Shown: positions 9,251 through 18,799, numbered from the stretch's first letter. The stretch is DNA of 64,000 bases from CAVVPY01 sp963750295 (GCA_963750295.1 CAVVPY010000006.1:107537-171536), one strand, 5' to 3'. A program made the numbers and translations. Notes: generated by a model not told the origin, from the letters alone.

Positions 9251-10698
9251 GGCCCGCGCGGAACTCGCGGACGGGTATCTCGGGCAGCATGCAGTGGCGC
9301 AACGCGGTGAACCGCCACATCGTCGTCCGCGTCGTGGTGCTCGTGGTGCCGGTCGTGCTCGCGATGGTGCTCGCTCGCCCACTCGTCGGCGCGCCGGTGA
9401 ACACGCTGGCCGCCATCATCGGCGTGGCCGTCGTCGTCCTGCTGCTCGCCCGAGTCGAGTTGGCCGTCCTGCTGTTCGTCGCGGTCGAACCGTTCGAGGA
9501 CTACGTGCGCAGCCTCAGCGGCTCGGCCGTGAAGGGCCTGGGTCTCGTGCTGGTGGCGGCGTGGCTGATCCGCATCGCCTCCCCGAACCGCGAGGACGGG
9601 CTGCCGCTCCCGCGCGATCGCCGGACCCGGCCGCGGGGGACGGGGCTCGCGCACCCGGTCGCGCTGTCCGGCGTCGCCCTCGTGGCCGTGGTGCTGGCCG
9701 CCACCGTGATGCACTCCAACGGCTCGGACGGTACGGAGACCCTGACACGCTACCTGTCCTTCCTCGGTGCCTTGATCGTCATCATCGACACCCTGTACCG
9801 GGGACTGTCCGTCGCCGTGGTGGCCAGAGTCTTCGTCACGTCCTGCACGGTCGCGGCCGCGGTCGGCCTGGTGAACTTCTTCGGCGGCGCGACGCGGGTC
9901 ACTGGGCCGCTCACCGATCCGAACGACTTCGCGTTCTTCATGGTCGCCGCCCTGCCGCTGGCTCTCGTGCTGCGCCGCCTGTCCCGCCGCCCGATCCTCT
10001 GGGACCTTGCCGCGGTGCTGATCGGTGCGGCAATGGCGGCGACACTGTCCCGAGGTGCGTTGCTCGCTGTGGTGGCGATGCTCACGTACGCAGTGGTCGC
10101 CGGCGTCGTCCGGGCGCGCGTCGTGGGCGGGATGGTGGCGGGCGTGATCGTCATCGGGGCCGTGGTGGCGATCGCCAATCCGACGCTGCTCAACACCAGC
10201 CTGCATGAGAAGAGCTTCGTTGCCACGCAGAACGTCGACGATCGGCTCAAGCGCTGGACGGTGGCGGCCGAGATGACGGCGGACTACCCCCTGCTCGGCA
10301 CCGGCCCGGGCGGGTTCAAGACGAACTACGAGCGTTATGTCGCTGGTGACCTGAGCAATCTCACCCATCAGCTCGACGTGGCGCACGAGACCTATCTCGA
10401 GGTCTCCAGCGAGCTCGGCCTGCTCGGCCTGGCTGCGTTCCTCGGCGTGCTCGGCAGCGGGTTCGCCGGTGCCTACCGCCGGACCAAGCGGCCGGACGCC
10501 GATCAGTGGCTCGCCGGCGGCGTCTGCGCGAGCCTCATCGGTGCCGTGGTCGCGGCCGCCTTCCTGACCGAGCAGTACTACCTGCCATTGTGGTTGCTCG
10601 CCGCGCTCGGTGCGGCCATGGACCCCAGATACCGCGGCGATCCGGTCGCGGACACCGACCTCGCGCTGGCGAGAGCCGACGGAAGGAAACAAGGGTGA
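9247..10698 (+). CDS. O-antigen ligase / Wzy-like polymerase, multi-pass membrane protein
   Basis: The protein has about 483 residues and around ten hydrophobic segments. Typical family features are TDPNDFAFFMVAALPLAL in the first half. In the large loop region it has GTGPGGFKTNYERY, followed by HETYLEVSSELGLLG. The family joins or polymerises lipid-linked oligosaccharide units on the outer face of the membrane. GTG 9247 overlaps the deacetylase stop as GTGA, so coupled translation is likely. ATG 9289 is an alternative start. It ends in a GTGA overlap with the Wzz-like gene. Confidence 0.88.
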   Translation: MRPARNSRTGISGSMQWRNAVNRHIVVRVVVLVVPVVLAMVLARPLVGAPVNTLAAIIGVAVVVLLLARVELAVLLFVAVEPFEDYVRSLSGSAVKGLGLVLVAAWLIRIASPNREDGLPLPRDRRTRPRGTGLAHPVALSGVALVAVVLAATVMHSNGSDGTETLTRYLSFLGALIVIIDTLYRGLSVAVVARVFVTSCTVAAAVGLVNFFGGATRVTGPLTDPNDFAFFMVAALPLALVLRRLSRRPILWDLAAVLIGAAMAATLSRGALLAVVAMLTYAVVAGVVRARVVGGMVAGVIVIGAVVAIANPTLLNTSLHEKSFVATQNVDDRLKRWTVAAEMTADYPLLGTGPGGFKTNYERYVAGDLSNLTHQLDVAHETYLEVSSELGLLGLAAFLGVLGSGFAGAYRRTKRPDADQWLAGGVCASLIGAVVAAAFLTEQYYLPLWLLAALGAAMDPRYRGDPVADTDLALARADGRKQG

Positions 10699-11966
10699 AC
10701 GGACGGTCGTTTCTCGTAGCACTGTGGCGAAGGCGGTGGCCTGCGCTTCTGGTGCTGGTGGTCGAGATGGCGGCTGTGGTCGTCTGGCTCGCTCTCGCGC
10801 CCAAGCAGTACCGCGCGGTCGCGACGATCACGGTGACGCCGAGCGCGCCGCTGCTGCAGTCGCCCGGCAACTTCGAACAGCTCGAGACCACGCTGGCGGC
10901 GATCGTGAACTCCCGTCCGGTGCTCGAGCGGGTGTCCGCGCTGCTCGACGGCCAGCGCAGTGTCGACGTGCTGCAGACCGAGGTCAAGGGCACCCTGGCC
11001 ACCGGGACGCTGCTCATCCAGATCGAGGTCCAGGACGAGGATCCGACCCTCGCTGCGAAGATCGCGAACACCACGGCCGACGAGCTGCCGAAGTTCGATC
11101 CCAGCGGCGGGCTGTTCCTGTTCGCCGACGCCGGGCGGGCGACCAAGCCGACGACGTTCACCTCGCCGAACGTGAAGGTCGTGCTGCTCGCGGGTCTCGG
11201 CCTCGGGCTGCTGCTCGCGGTGGCCACCGCGTTGATCCGCGAGTCGGCGGTCGGGACGGTCGACAACGAGGACGCGCTGCACGACACGGTCGGGACGGAG
11301 GTGCTCGGCCAGTTGTCGCGGCCGGCCGATGTGTCGGCTCTGCCGGTCCTCGAACCTGGCAGCGAGTTCGTCGTGGAGTTCCGCGCGTTGCGGGTGGCGC
11401 TGGAGTTCGCGAGCAGCGAGCAGCCCGCGCGGACCGTCGTCCTCACGACCGCCGTGCCGGACACCGCCGAAGGCTGGCTGGGCGTGAACCTCGCGGTCGC
11501 GCTCGCTGACGTGGAGCACCGCGTGCTGCTCATCGACGCCGACTTCCGCAAGCGGCCGCGGCATCCGGCGCTGAACATGCCGGACCGTCCCGGCCTCGGC
11601 GAGGTGCTGCGCGAGCGGGCGTCGCTCGAGAGCGCGATCGTCGACGGACCGGTCGACGGCATGAAGGTGCTGCCGATCGGTGACGTCGGGGACGCGTCGG
11701 CCGCGACCCTGGTCGAGCTCCGGTTCCACCGGCTCGTGGCCGAGGTCGACGAGGACTTCGACATCGTGCTCGTGCTCGCCTCGCCGCCGACCGAGTCCGA
11801 GGACGCCCGGGTGATGGCCGTGGGTGGCTGCCTGGTGCTGACCGTCCCGAGCGGGCGCGTCCGCGCCAAGTCGCTGCGCAGGCTCGTGACGACCATGCAG
11901 CGGGTGAACATCCGGATCCTCGGCACGGTGCTGCTGGCTCCGAGCCGTCGGCGCACGATGATCTGA
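10695..11966 (+). CDS. Wzz-type chain-length protein with degenerate BY-kinase domain
   Basis: The protein has 423 residues. A membrane segment at about 12-32, a Wzz-like extracytoplasmic region (YRAVATITVTPSAPL) and a second segment near 160-180 are followed by a cytoplasmic ATPase-like domain (about 225-423). The domain keeps the Walker A-prime strand VLLIDADFRKRP. The Walker A site reads VPDTAEGWLG with no GK[ST], and the Walker B strand reads DIVLVLASPP with no terminal Asp. There is no C-terminal tyrosine cluster, since it ends SRRRTMI. It should set polymer length without kinase activity. The GTG start overlaps the ligase stop and GGAAGG lies upstream. Confidence 0.85.
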   Translation: MNGRSFLVALWRRRWPALLVLVVEMAAVVVWLALAPKQYRAVATITVTPSAPLLQSPGNFEQLETTLAAIVNSRPVLERVSALLDGQRSVDVLQTEVKGTLATGTLLIQIEVQDEDPTLAAKIANTTADELPKFDPSGGLFLFADAGRATKPTTFTSPNVKVVLLAGLGLGLLLAVATALIRESAVGTVDNEDALHDTVGTEVLGQLSRPADVSALPVLEPGSEFVVEFRALRVALEFASSEQPARTVVLTTAVPDTAEGWLGVNLAVALADVEHRVLLIDADFRKRPRHPALNMPDRPGLGEVLRERASLESAIVDGPVDGMKVLPIGDVGDASAATLVELRFHRLVAEVDEDFDIVLVLASPPTESEDARVMAVGGCLVLTVPSGRVRAKSLRRLVTTMQRVNIRILGTVLLAPSRRRTMI

Positions 11967-11972
11967 GCGTCG

Positions 11973-13073
11973 GTGCGCGTCCTGCACGTCTCCATGCCCA
12001 CCACCGAGGGCGTGCCGACGGTGCTGATGTCCTACGTCAGCGACCAGGTGGGCCGGGGCTGGCCGGTTGCGGTCGCCTGCCCCGACGACGGCTGGCTCGC
12101 GGACGCCGCTGCAGCGGCGGGTGCGGACGTCCTGCCGTGGGCGGCGCGGCGCTCGCCCGGCCCGGGAACGGCCGGCGAGCTACGCCGCCTGGCCACCCTG
12201 GTCCGCGACTGGGCGCCGGACCTGGTGCACCTGCACAGTGCCAAAGCCGGGCTGGCCGGCCGGGCAGCGGTGCGCGGGCGCGTCCCGACGGTGTTCCAGC
12301 CGCACGCGTGGTCCTTCCTGGCAGTGACCGGGCCGGTTCGGGCGGCGACGGTGGCTTGGGAACGCTGGGCCGCCCGCTGGACCGGCGCATTCGTCTGGGT
12401 CAGTGAGCAGGAGCGGCTGGCCGGCGTCCAGCACGGCGTGCGCGGCTCGGGCTGGGTGGTCCCGAACGGTGTCGACGTGGCTCGGTTCTCGGCCGCTGAC
12501 GGGGCCGACCGCGTCGCAGCCCGCGCGCGGCTCGGACTCGGCTCCGAGCCGCTGGCCGTATGCGTCGGGCGGATCAGCGTGCAGAAGGGGCAGCGCGACC
12601 TGCTCGACGCGTGGCCGGCGGTCCGGCGGGCGGTCACGTCCGCGTCGGTCGTGTTCGTCGGCGACGGCCCCGACCGGGCGGAACTGGAGACGCACGCCGG
12701 GCCGGGAGTGAGCTTCGCGGGCAACAGGTCCGACGTGCCCGACTGGCTGGCAGCCGCGAACGTGGTCGTCGCTGCCTCGCGGTGGGAGGGGATGGCACTG
12801 GCTCCGCTCGAGGCGATGGCCCGCGCACGATACGTCGTGGCCACCGATGTGGCGGGGATCGCGGAGTCGGTGCCGCCGTCGTGCGGCTCGGTCGTCCCGG
12901 CCGGCTCGCAGCAGCAGCTGGTCGCGGCGCTGGCCCGCGCGCTGGCTGACCCCGAGGCGAGTGACGCAGCCGGCCGCCAGGGGCGGGAGCACGTCGCGGC
13001 GCACCACGATGCGGCCGCTGCGGCCGCAACCGTGGCTAGTGGTTACGCATCCCTCGTGCGCCCGCGCGACTGA
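11973..13073 (+). CDS. Glycosyltransferase family 4
   Basis: The protein has 366 residues with a GT-B fold. The N-terminal half has HLHSAKAGLAGR and VWVSEQERL. The nucleotide-sugar half starts with VPNGVDVARFSAADG and CVGRISVQKGQRDLLDAW. The signature EGMALAPLEAMA at about residue 270 (EX7E type) is present. It likely adds a sugar to the lipid-linked repeat unit; donor and acceptor are unknown. The GTG start is 6 bases after the Wzz-like stop. Its last 38 bases overlap the convergent sugar-transferase gene. Confidence 0.88.
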   Translation: MRVLHVSMPTTEGVPTVLMSYVSDQVGRGWPVAVACPDDGWLADAAAAAGADVLPWAARRSPGPGTAGELRRLATLVRDWAPDLVHLHSAKAGLAGRAAVRGRVPTVFQPHAWSFLAVTGPVRAATVAWERWAARWTGAFVWVSEQERLAGVQHGVRGSGWVVPNGVDVARFSAADGADRVAARARLGLGSEPLAVCVGRISVQKGQRDLLDAWPAVRRAVTSASVVFVGDGPDRAELETHAGPGVSFAGNRSDVPDWLAAANVVVAASRWEGMALAPLEAMARARYVVATDVAGIAESVPPSCGSVVPAGSQQQLVAALARALADPEASDAAGRQGREHVAAHHDAAAAAATVASGYASLVRPRD

Positions 13074-14657
13074 CCTCGGCCGCGGCCGCACGAGCGGCCA
13101 CGATGCTCGTCTCGTCGCGCCGGAACAGCGTGCTCACCGTCCGCAGCATGATCTTGAAATCGGCCCACAGCGACCAGTTGTCGATGTAGTAGTTGTCGAA
13201 GGTCACGCGTTCGTCGATCGAGGTGTCACCACGCAGGCCGTTGACCTGGGCCAGACCCGTCAACCCGACCGGCGCGCGATGGCGGTCGCTGTAGCGGCGT
13301 ACCGCCTCACCGAAGGTGCGAACGAAGTGGGGGCGCTCGGGCCGTGGGCCGACGATGCTCATGTCCCCGCGGAGCACGTTGACCAACTGAGGTGCTTCGT
13401 CCAGGCCGGTACGGCGCAGGAACCGCCCGACCCGGCCGATGCGGTCGTCACCGTCGATGGACCAGCGGGTCGAGCCCTCGCTCTCGTCGACCGGACGCAT
13501 CGACCGGAACTTGTAGAGCGTGAACGGCTTGCCGTTTCGCCCGACGCGGGTCTGCCGGAAGATCACCCCCGGACCGGATTCGAGCCGCACGGACAGGGCG
13601 CACAGCGCCAGGACGGGCGAGAGCACGGCGAGCCCGGCGCCGGCGATGGCGATGTCGGTGCCGCGCTTGATCAGCGAGTGCATCGGACGCAGCGGCCAGC
13701 GGCGCAACCGGACGAGCGGCACGCCCCAGATGACCTCGCAGTGCGTGCGCCGGTCGGCGCCGTACAACTCGAAGAAGCGCGGCACGACGAAAACCTGGCA
13801 GTCCTGCCGCACGCAGGCACGCACCACCCGGACGACCTGGGCGTCCGGGGCGCTGCTGAAGGCGAAGATGATGTCGTTGACGGCATGCTTGTGCATCACC
13901 TCGGGCAGCTTCTCCAGGCCGCCGAGGATGGGCAGCGGAAGGACGGAGTCACGGTAGGTGGGCTCGGGGTCGATGAATCCGACCGGGTTCAGCCCGTACT
14001 CGGGGTGGGCGAGCAATCGCCGACGCGAGCCGCTCGCCCACTTCGCCCGTCCCGACGATGACCGACCGGGTGCGACACCGTGCGGTTTCTGCGCAATTTA
14101 CGGAAAATGGCATAAACGGTTCCGCGCAGCCCTACCAAAATGGTCAGTTGGGCCAGCGAGAAAAGGAAGCAGCCGCCGAAGGTCGGGGCAGCGTCACCGT
14201 GAACCGCCGAGGTCCCGAGAGCCGCCGCGCACCCCGCTAGGGCCACGACCACGCAGGCGGGGATGTCTTCGAGCACCGACAGCTCCAGCCGGCTGCGATG
14301 CAGGTCCATCCGCTGCGCGACGATCAGTGCCACCACGCACACGATGATCAAGGTGGCCGGGAACGGCCCGGCCGGCGCCAGCAGCCAGGCAGACCCCACC
14401 GCGGCCACAGTGATCAGGGTGAGAATCGCGCCGACCCGCCAGCGCCACCAGGACAGCCGACCGGACACCGAGGCTTCGGCGGCGATGCCGTCGATGACGG
14501 CCTGATCGGTCTGCCGCGCGACCGAGTCGATCGCGGTTTCCAGGACCGCGCGTGCGGCGGTCAGGATCTCTAGGTTGCGTGCCGTCGCCGGCAGCGCCAC
14601 TGGTAGAGCGAGTGGCGACCGTCCGGAGCGAGCGGGGTCTCGCTGGTCGGGGATCAC
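13036..14657 (-). pseudogene. Polyprenyl sugar-phosphate transferase, frame broken twice
   Basis: The 5' part (14657 to about 14075) encodes four membrane segments. The Rossmann strand IVGTGEVGERLA follows in a second frame at about 14070-14025. The rest (from about 14018) continues RRLLAHPEYG in a third frame, with the full bacterial sugar-transferase domain (PF02397): YKFRSM, LDEAPQLVNVLRGDMS and GPRPERP. Such enzymes load the first sugar-phosphate onto undecaprenyl phosphate. Joined, the parts give about 540 residues, near the family norm. GTG 14657 follows AGAAGG by 5 bases. Either the gene is dead or the sequence has two errors within about 55 bases. Base composition matches its neighbours. 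Confidence 0.8.
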
Positions 14658-14929
14658 TTGGTCCTTCTTTGGGCCATTTACGGGGTGAATGTTCTAGTAC
14701 GTGGGCGGTTGGCTCGTGTTGATCCTTTGTCTTTCGGTAGGCTTCCCACATCTGCTGGGGATAACACTATGACAAGGCTCCCCAATCGCCCGACGCGCAT
14801 GACTAAACTTGACAGAATTTTGATGTAACGTTCGCGTTTCGAGTAGTTCTGCCCTACGATCGGTCTACCCAGCATCGGTCGGCCGCAACCGCGGCCGACC
14901 GTGGCACGACTAGGTGGTGATCGGCGGGC

Positions 14930-15307
14930 ATGTCGACATACGGATCGTCAGAGCTGGCAGTGCTGCTATCCCATCTCAGCGCACCGCCTGCGCCACGAGG
15001 CGACGGGTCTCCGGAGTCCACGGCTACCACGCCCAGCGAGGCAATGGCGCTCTATTTTGTCGCTGCGCGCCTGGTCGAACTTCAGCTTGAGTTGATGGCG
15101 CGTGGCGGCGACGTTGATCTGAGCGAGCAGATGGCGACGACCCGCGAGGTGCTTGTCGGCACCCGGTCAGCGCTGATTACCGCCCTTGCTGCGACCGAGG
15201 CCATCGAGGGCCATACTGAGGTCCCGAACCCGACCGTGTCGGGTCCGCCCAACCTGCAGATCGTCGATGGCGGCCGCTCGCAGCGTAGGCGAGGCACGCG
15301 CGGCTGA
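14930..15307 (+). CDS. Small hypothetical protein, mostly helical
   Basis: The protein has 125 residues and no recognised domain. The middle (about 38-85) is predicted helical, as in AMALYFVAARLVELQLEL. The C-terminus is Pro/Gly-rich and ends in basic residues. There are no membrane segments and no cysteines. It stands 24 bases before the cupin-like gene on the same strand. The 270-base gap before it is AT-rich, and TTGACA at 14809-14814 is the closest -35 match, without a convincing -10 at 17 bases. Confidence 0.5.
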   Translation: MSTYGSSELAVLLSHLSAPPAPRGDGSPESTATTPSEAMALYFVAARLVELQLELMARGGDVDLSEQMATTREVLVGTRSALITALAATEAIEGHTEVPNPTVSGPPNLQIVDGGRSQRRRGTRG

Positions 15308-15331
15308 CCACGTGGAAGTGCAGGTGAGTAG

Positions 15332-16201
15332 GTGAGTCAGACCCATTCCCGCGGACTCGATGTCGGAACCGGTTTCGCTCACCAGCTCGCCACCCGAACC
15401 CCGCATTCCTTCCCGCATGACCTCGTGGCGCTGCCCGCCCTCTCGCTGGAGTCGATCGCCGCGCTCGCGGACGCGATGCCGACGGACTCGGTCACCGTCG
15501 AAGGCGCCAAGAAGCCGCTCGTCTCCTCGGAGTACGTCCCTGCGTTCACCCGGCCGGGCGAAGCCGGCGACCGGATCCGGGCGATCGACGAGAACGACAC
15601 CTGGATGACGTTGCTCAACATCGAGCAGGTGCCCGCGTACAAGCAGCTGATCGACGAGCACGTCGACGCACTGGCTCGGTCGGCGGGAATCGCGCCGCAA
15701 TCGCTGCGTCGCCGCATGGGCTTCGTGTTCGTCAGCTCGCCGGGCTCGGTCACCCCGGCGCACTTCGACATCGAGCAGAGCCTGCTGATCCAGCTGCGCG
15801 GCGAACGCACGCTGACCTTCGGCAGGTTCGCCGACAGCAGCCAGCGCAACGACGAGGTGCGGCGGTACTGGGGCGGCTCGTTCGGACGGATCGAGGCGCT
15901 CCCGGTCAAGGCCGCCGACGTCGCACTCGGGCCGGGCAAGGCGGTCTACATCCCCCCGTACACCCCGCACTGGCTGCAGAACGGCGACGCCGCCTCGCTG
16001 TCGCTGACGATCACCTTCTTCAACGACGACAACGAGAACGAATCGCTCGTCCAGGCGTTCAACGAGAAGGTGCGCCGGCTGCGGGTGACACCCAAGCCCT
16101 ACGGCCACCGGCCGCGGGTGGACCGCGCGAAGCTCGCCGTGATGCGCACCTACGGCGCGCTCCGCCGCCGGGTCAAGCCGGAGCGGTCGACCGGGCGCTG
16201 A
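15332..16201 (+). CDS. JmjC-like cupin-8 family protein
   Basis: The protein has 289 residues. The HFDIEQSLLIQLRGERTL stretch at about residue 147 gives the H-x-D pair. YIPPYTPHWLQNGD at about 208 gives the distal histidine, so an iron/2-oxoglutarate facial triad looks intact. Cupin-8 members hydroxylate proteins or small molecules, and several sit in polysaccharide loci with acetyltransferases, as here. The substrate is unknown. The GTG start has AGGTGA 5 bases upstream. The last 52 bases overlap the convergent acetyltransferase gene. Confidence 0.8.
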   Translation: MSQTHSRGLDVGTGFAHQLATRTPHSFPHDLVALPALSLESIAALADAMPTDSVTVEGAKKPLVSSEYVPAFTRPGEAGDRIRAIDENDTWMTLLNIEQVPAYKQLIDEHVDALARSAGIAPQSLRRRMGFVFVSSPGSVTPAHFDIEQSLLIQLRGERTLTFGRFADSSQRNDEVRRYWGGSFGRIEALPVKAADVALGPGKAVYIPPYTPHWLQNGDAASLSLTITFFNDDNENESLVQAFNEKVRRLRVTPKPYGHRPRVDRAKLAVMRTYGALRRRVKPERSTGR

Positions 16202-17229
16202 GCCCGTATCGCCGCCGCCACCGTGCGGTAGGCATGCAGCACCGCGAGCACGATCGTTGCCGCGAATCCGTGTGCCCCCTGCAGGCGGGACAGCATGCGC
16301 ACCTGCTCGGCGTAGTGCCGCTTGTACGGCTCCTCACCACGCAGCAGGTCAGCCTCCGTGCAGCCGTGAGCAGCACCACGCTCGATCGTCGCGAGGTTGA
16401 GCAGCGTGCCGGCGTTGTCGTGCTCCCGATCGAGCGAGCGCGCGGTCTGGTACAGGCTGACTCGACCGCACGAGGCGAAGACGATCGACACCGCGAGCGT
16501 GGACCGCGGGGTCGCCATCACCTCGACCCAGGCCTCACCGGCATCGACGCCGGCTGCCACGATGCGGCGCACCCGCGGCAGTTCCGCGAGCAGGTCGGCA
16601 CGATCGCGGCGGGCGCGGTGCATCGTCGCGAAGCAGTCGAGCGCTGCGTCCAGACCGGACCGATCGACCCGCGAGATCGTGGCGCCGGCCTCGTCGAAAC
16701 GATGCCGCGCCCGCCGGACTGTCTTGCGGAACGACCGGGGACGCGAGGCGAGGTAAGCGCCGGCGGAGGTGGGCAGTGGCTGCCAGGGCGCGACCTCGGT
16801 GCCGGTGACCACCGCATGCGGCAGCCAGGCCGGTATCGCCGACCCTTCGGCCACCCCGTCGAGATCGAACAGGCGCTGCCCGGGCCGTCCCGCCCACGCA
16901 GCCAGCGCCGCGCGAACCGCGAGACCGTCCCCGACCACATCGAGGTGGTCGGGGCACAGCGTGCCGCTGCCATGGAAGCGGTACACGGGAATGCCGAGCA
17001 ACCGGTCGCGCTGCAACGCCAGGCCGCCGAGCAGCCGGTCACCGTCGACGACCAGCACGAAGAGGGGACGGTCCTCGGCGGTGCGCAGCCACCACGAGCG
17101 TAGGAAGGGTGAGGGGACGGGCATCGCGGCGACCAGGTCGTCCCACTGCTGCGTCCACCCGTCCAGCGAGGCGGTTTCGACGACGCGCGCCGCGCCTGTC
17201 GACATCACACCTGCCCTGGAATCAGTCAT
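16150..17229 (-). CDS. BioF2/FemAB-like (CelD-type) GNAT acyltransferase
   Basis: The protein has about 359 residues from ATG 17229. Key stretches are SPFLRSWWLRTAE near the start, SFRKTVRRARHRFDEAG in the middle and the C-terminal GNAT-fold region with LYQTARSLDREHDNAGTLLNLATIE, ending RGEEPYKRHYA. This matches proteins annotated CelD/BcsL, which are found with exopolysaccharide genes and are thought to acylate the polymer or its precursor. The frame extends to 17274, but the internal ATG gives the normal family N-terminus. Confidence 0.8.
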   Translation of the reverse strand: MTDSRAGVMSTGAARVVETASLDGWTQQWDDLVAAMPVPSPFLRSWWLRTAEDRPLFVLVVDGDRLLGGLALQRDRLLGIPVYRFHGSGTLCPDHLDVVGDGLAVRAALAAWAGRPGQRLFDLDGVAEGSAIPAWLPHAVVTGTEVAPWQPLPTSAGAYLASRPRSFRKTVRRARHRFDEAGATISRVDRSGLDAALDCFATMHRARRDRADLLAELPRVRRIVAAGVDAGEAWVEVMATPRSTLAVSIVFASCGRVSLYQTARSLDREHDNAGTLLNLATIERGAAHGCTEADLLRGEEPYKRHYAEQVRMLSRLQGAHGFAATIVLAVLHAYRTVAAAIRAQRPVDRSGLTRRRSAP

Positions 17230-17460
17230 GTCGAGCCCTAGTCGACACCAACTCTGCCACTTCCGCGCGCTCAAGCACGCCGCGACGTGCTGTGGCCGTC
17301 GGTCGTCAGTGTTGCTCCGGGTGAGCCTGTGCTCGGATGGTGAGCTGATCTTGAACGGCCGACGGCGGGGCGCCGATCAGGCGCGCCGAGACCGCTGCGT
17401 GGGCAGCGCGGGCTTTCTGGCGGAGCCTTCCCTCGCTGCTCCGTGGCCGTCGCCGAGCGG

Positions 17461-17772
17461 TTACGGGCTGACGGACTGACTGACCTGCAACGAGCCGCCC
17501 CGGGTGACGAACGGATGGTCGCGGACGAGTTCGGCGGCCTGGGCCAGGTCGTCGGCCTCGATGACCGAGTAGCCGCTGGCCGGGCCGTCCGCATGGCCGT
17601 CGACGACCGATCCGGGCGCGACGACCGTTGACGGCCCGAGCGGAGCGCCTGGATCGATCAGGGCGGGGCCGACGCGGTCCACCCAGGCCATGAAATCGGC
17701 CATCATCTGCTGGCGCGCGGCGGTGTGGGCGGGGGCGCTGCCACCGTGATAGGTGACCAGGAACTTTGTCAT
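17461..17772 (-). CDS. YCII-related domain protein
   Basis: The protein has 103 residues. The start MTKFLVTYHGG and the end SVIEADDLAQAAELVRDHPF are typical of the YCII/YciI dimeric alpha-beta barrel family, often found with ECF sigma or AraC regulators in actinobacteria. The function is not established. The upstream bases back to 18108 are open in frame but overlap the divergent AraC gene, so ATG 17772 is chosen. It is divergent from the AraC gene across 93 bases. Confidence 0.8.
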   Translation of the reverse strand: MTKFLVTYHGGSAPAHTAARQQMMADFMAWVDRVGPALIDPGAPLGPSTVVAPGSVVDGHADGPASGYSVIEADDLAQAAELVRDHPFVTRGGSLQVSQSVSP

Positions 17773-17807
17773 GGTCACACGTTGGGACATCGGTCGGCGG
17801 GTGTGGA

Positions 17808-17835
17808 ATGTCCGCCAGGACAAGACATATGTCCG
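17808..17835 (+). promoter_or_regulatory. Direct repeat ATGTCCG x2, candidate AraC site
   Basis: ATGTCCG occurs at 17808-17814 and again at 17829-17835, exactly 21 bases apart (two helical turns). The second copy overlaps the palindrome GACATATGTC at 17824-17833. The pair sits between the divergent YCII and AraC genes. Same-face half-sites are what AraC-family proteins usually bind. This is inference from spacing and position. Confidence 0.4.
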
Positions 17836-17852
17836 ATCGTCCATGGCGGTTC

Positions 17853-17858
17853 TACGCT
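17853..17858 (+). promoter_or_regulatory. -10 hexamer TACGCT of the AraC gene, leaderless
   Basis: TACGCT ends 7 bases before the GTG at 17866. No Shine-Dalgarno sequence is present. Confidence 0.45.
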
Positions 17859-17865
17859 GTCGGTC

Positions 17866-18799
17866 GTGCGACGGATCAGCCCTCGAGCCGACGAACTGAG
17901 CGACGTCCTGCGATCGATCAGCATCCGCAACACCGTCTTCTGCCGGTCCGACTTCACCGCGCCGTGGGGTTTCCGGGTCGAGGACACCAACCTCGCCAAG
18001 TTCCACCTCGTCCTGGCCGGGGCTGCCCACCTCGCCGTGGACGGACCCGCCGAGTCCTACCCGCTCGCGACGGGCGACATCGTGCTGTTGCCCCACGGCA
18101 CCGGGCACGTCATGACGGATCGCCCCGGTTCGGCGGCGCGCGACCTCGACCGGATCCTGCGCGAGTACCCGGTCGACCGGTACGGGCGAATGAGTTACGG
18201 CGGCCGCGGGCGGACGACGACGATCGTCTGCGGATCGTTCGACGCCGGGCCGCTGCCCGCCGACGTCCTCGACCTGCTGCCGCGCGTGTCGTCCTGGGCT
18301 CGGGTGAGGTGGCCGCGACCCGCTGGCTCGAACCGATGGCCGACCTGCTCGCGGCCGAGGAGCCGGCCAGCCCGGGCGATGCCGCCGTCCTCGCCAACGT
18401 TGCCGACGTGTTCCTGACCGAGTTCTTGCGCCGCTACCTCTCCCGTCACGAGACGCTGCGAGCGCCGCTGCAACCCGCGGCTGTTAGCGACGTGCCGATC
18501 GCCCACGCACTGCGGCTGCTGCGCCGAGATCCGAAGCTCGCGTGGACCGTCGAGGGTCTCGCGCGCGAGGTCGGGATGTCGCGGACGTCGTTCGCCGCGC
18601 GCTTTCGTCACGCCGTCGGCCAGCCACCGATCGCCTACCTGACCAAGCTGCGGCTGAGCAGTGCGGCGGGCTACCTCTCGACGACGACGCGGACGGTCGG
18701 CGACATCGCCCGCACAGTGGGCTACGACAACGAAGCGTCCTTCTCCAGGCCTTCAAGCGAACCTACGGCCGCTCGCCAGGAGCGTTCCGCGCGGAGTGA
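17866..18799 (+). pseudogene. AraC-family regulator (cupin_6 + HTH), frame broken twice
   Basis: Frame one (17866 to about 18288) gives the AraC cupin domain, with KFHLVLAGAAHLAV and LATGDIVLLPHGTGH. Frame two (about 18290 to 18743) starts VLGSGEVAATRWLEPMAD and carries the first HTH with GLAREVGMSRTSFAARF, then IARTVGYDNEASF. Frame three (about 18744 to 18799) ends QAFKRTYGRSPGAFR. Both breaks fit a single missing base: one G near 18287 and one C near 18743. Joined, the protein is about 310 residues, normal for the family. It is either a recent pseudogene or a sequence error. It faces the YCII gene, its likely target. Confidence 0.8.

Noticed and set aside
14678..14929. Riboswitch or structured leader in the AT-rich gap before the 14930 gene
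   Set aside because: I found no conserved riboswitch core. TTGACA at 14809 has no matching -10 at the right distance.
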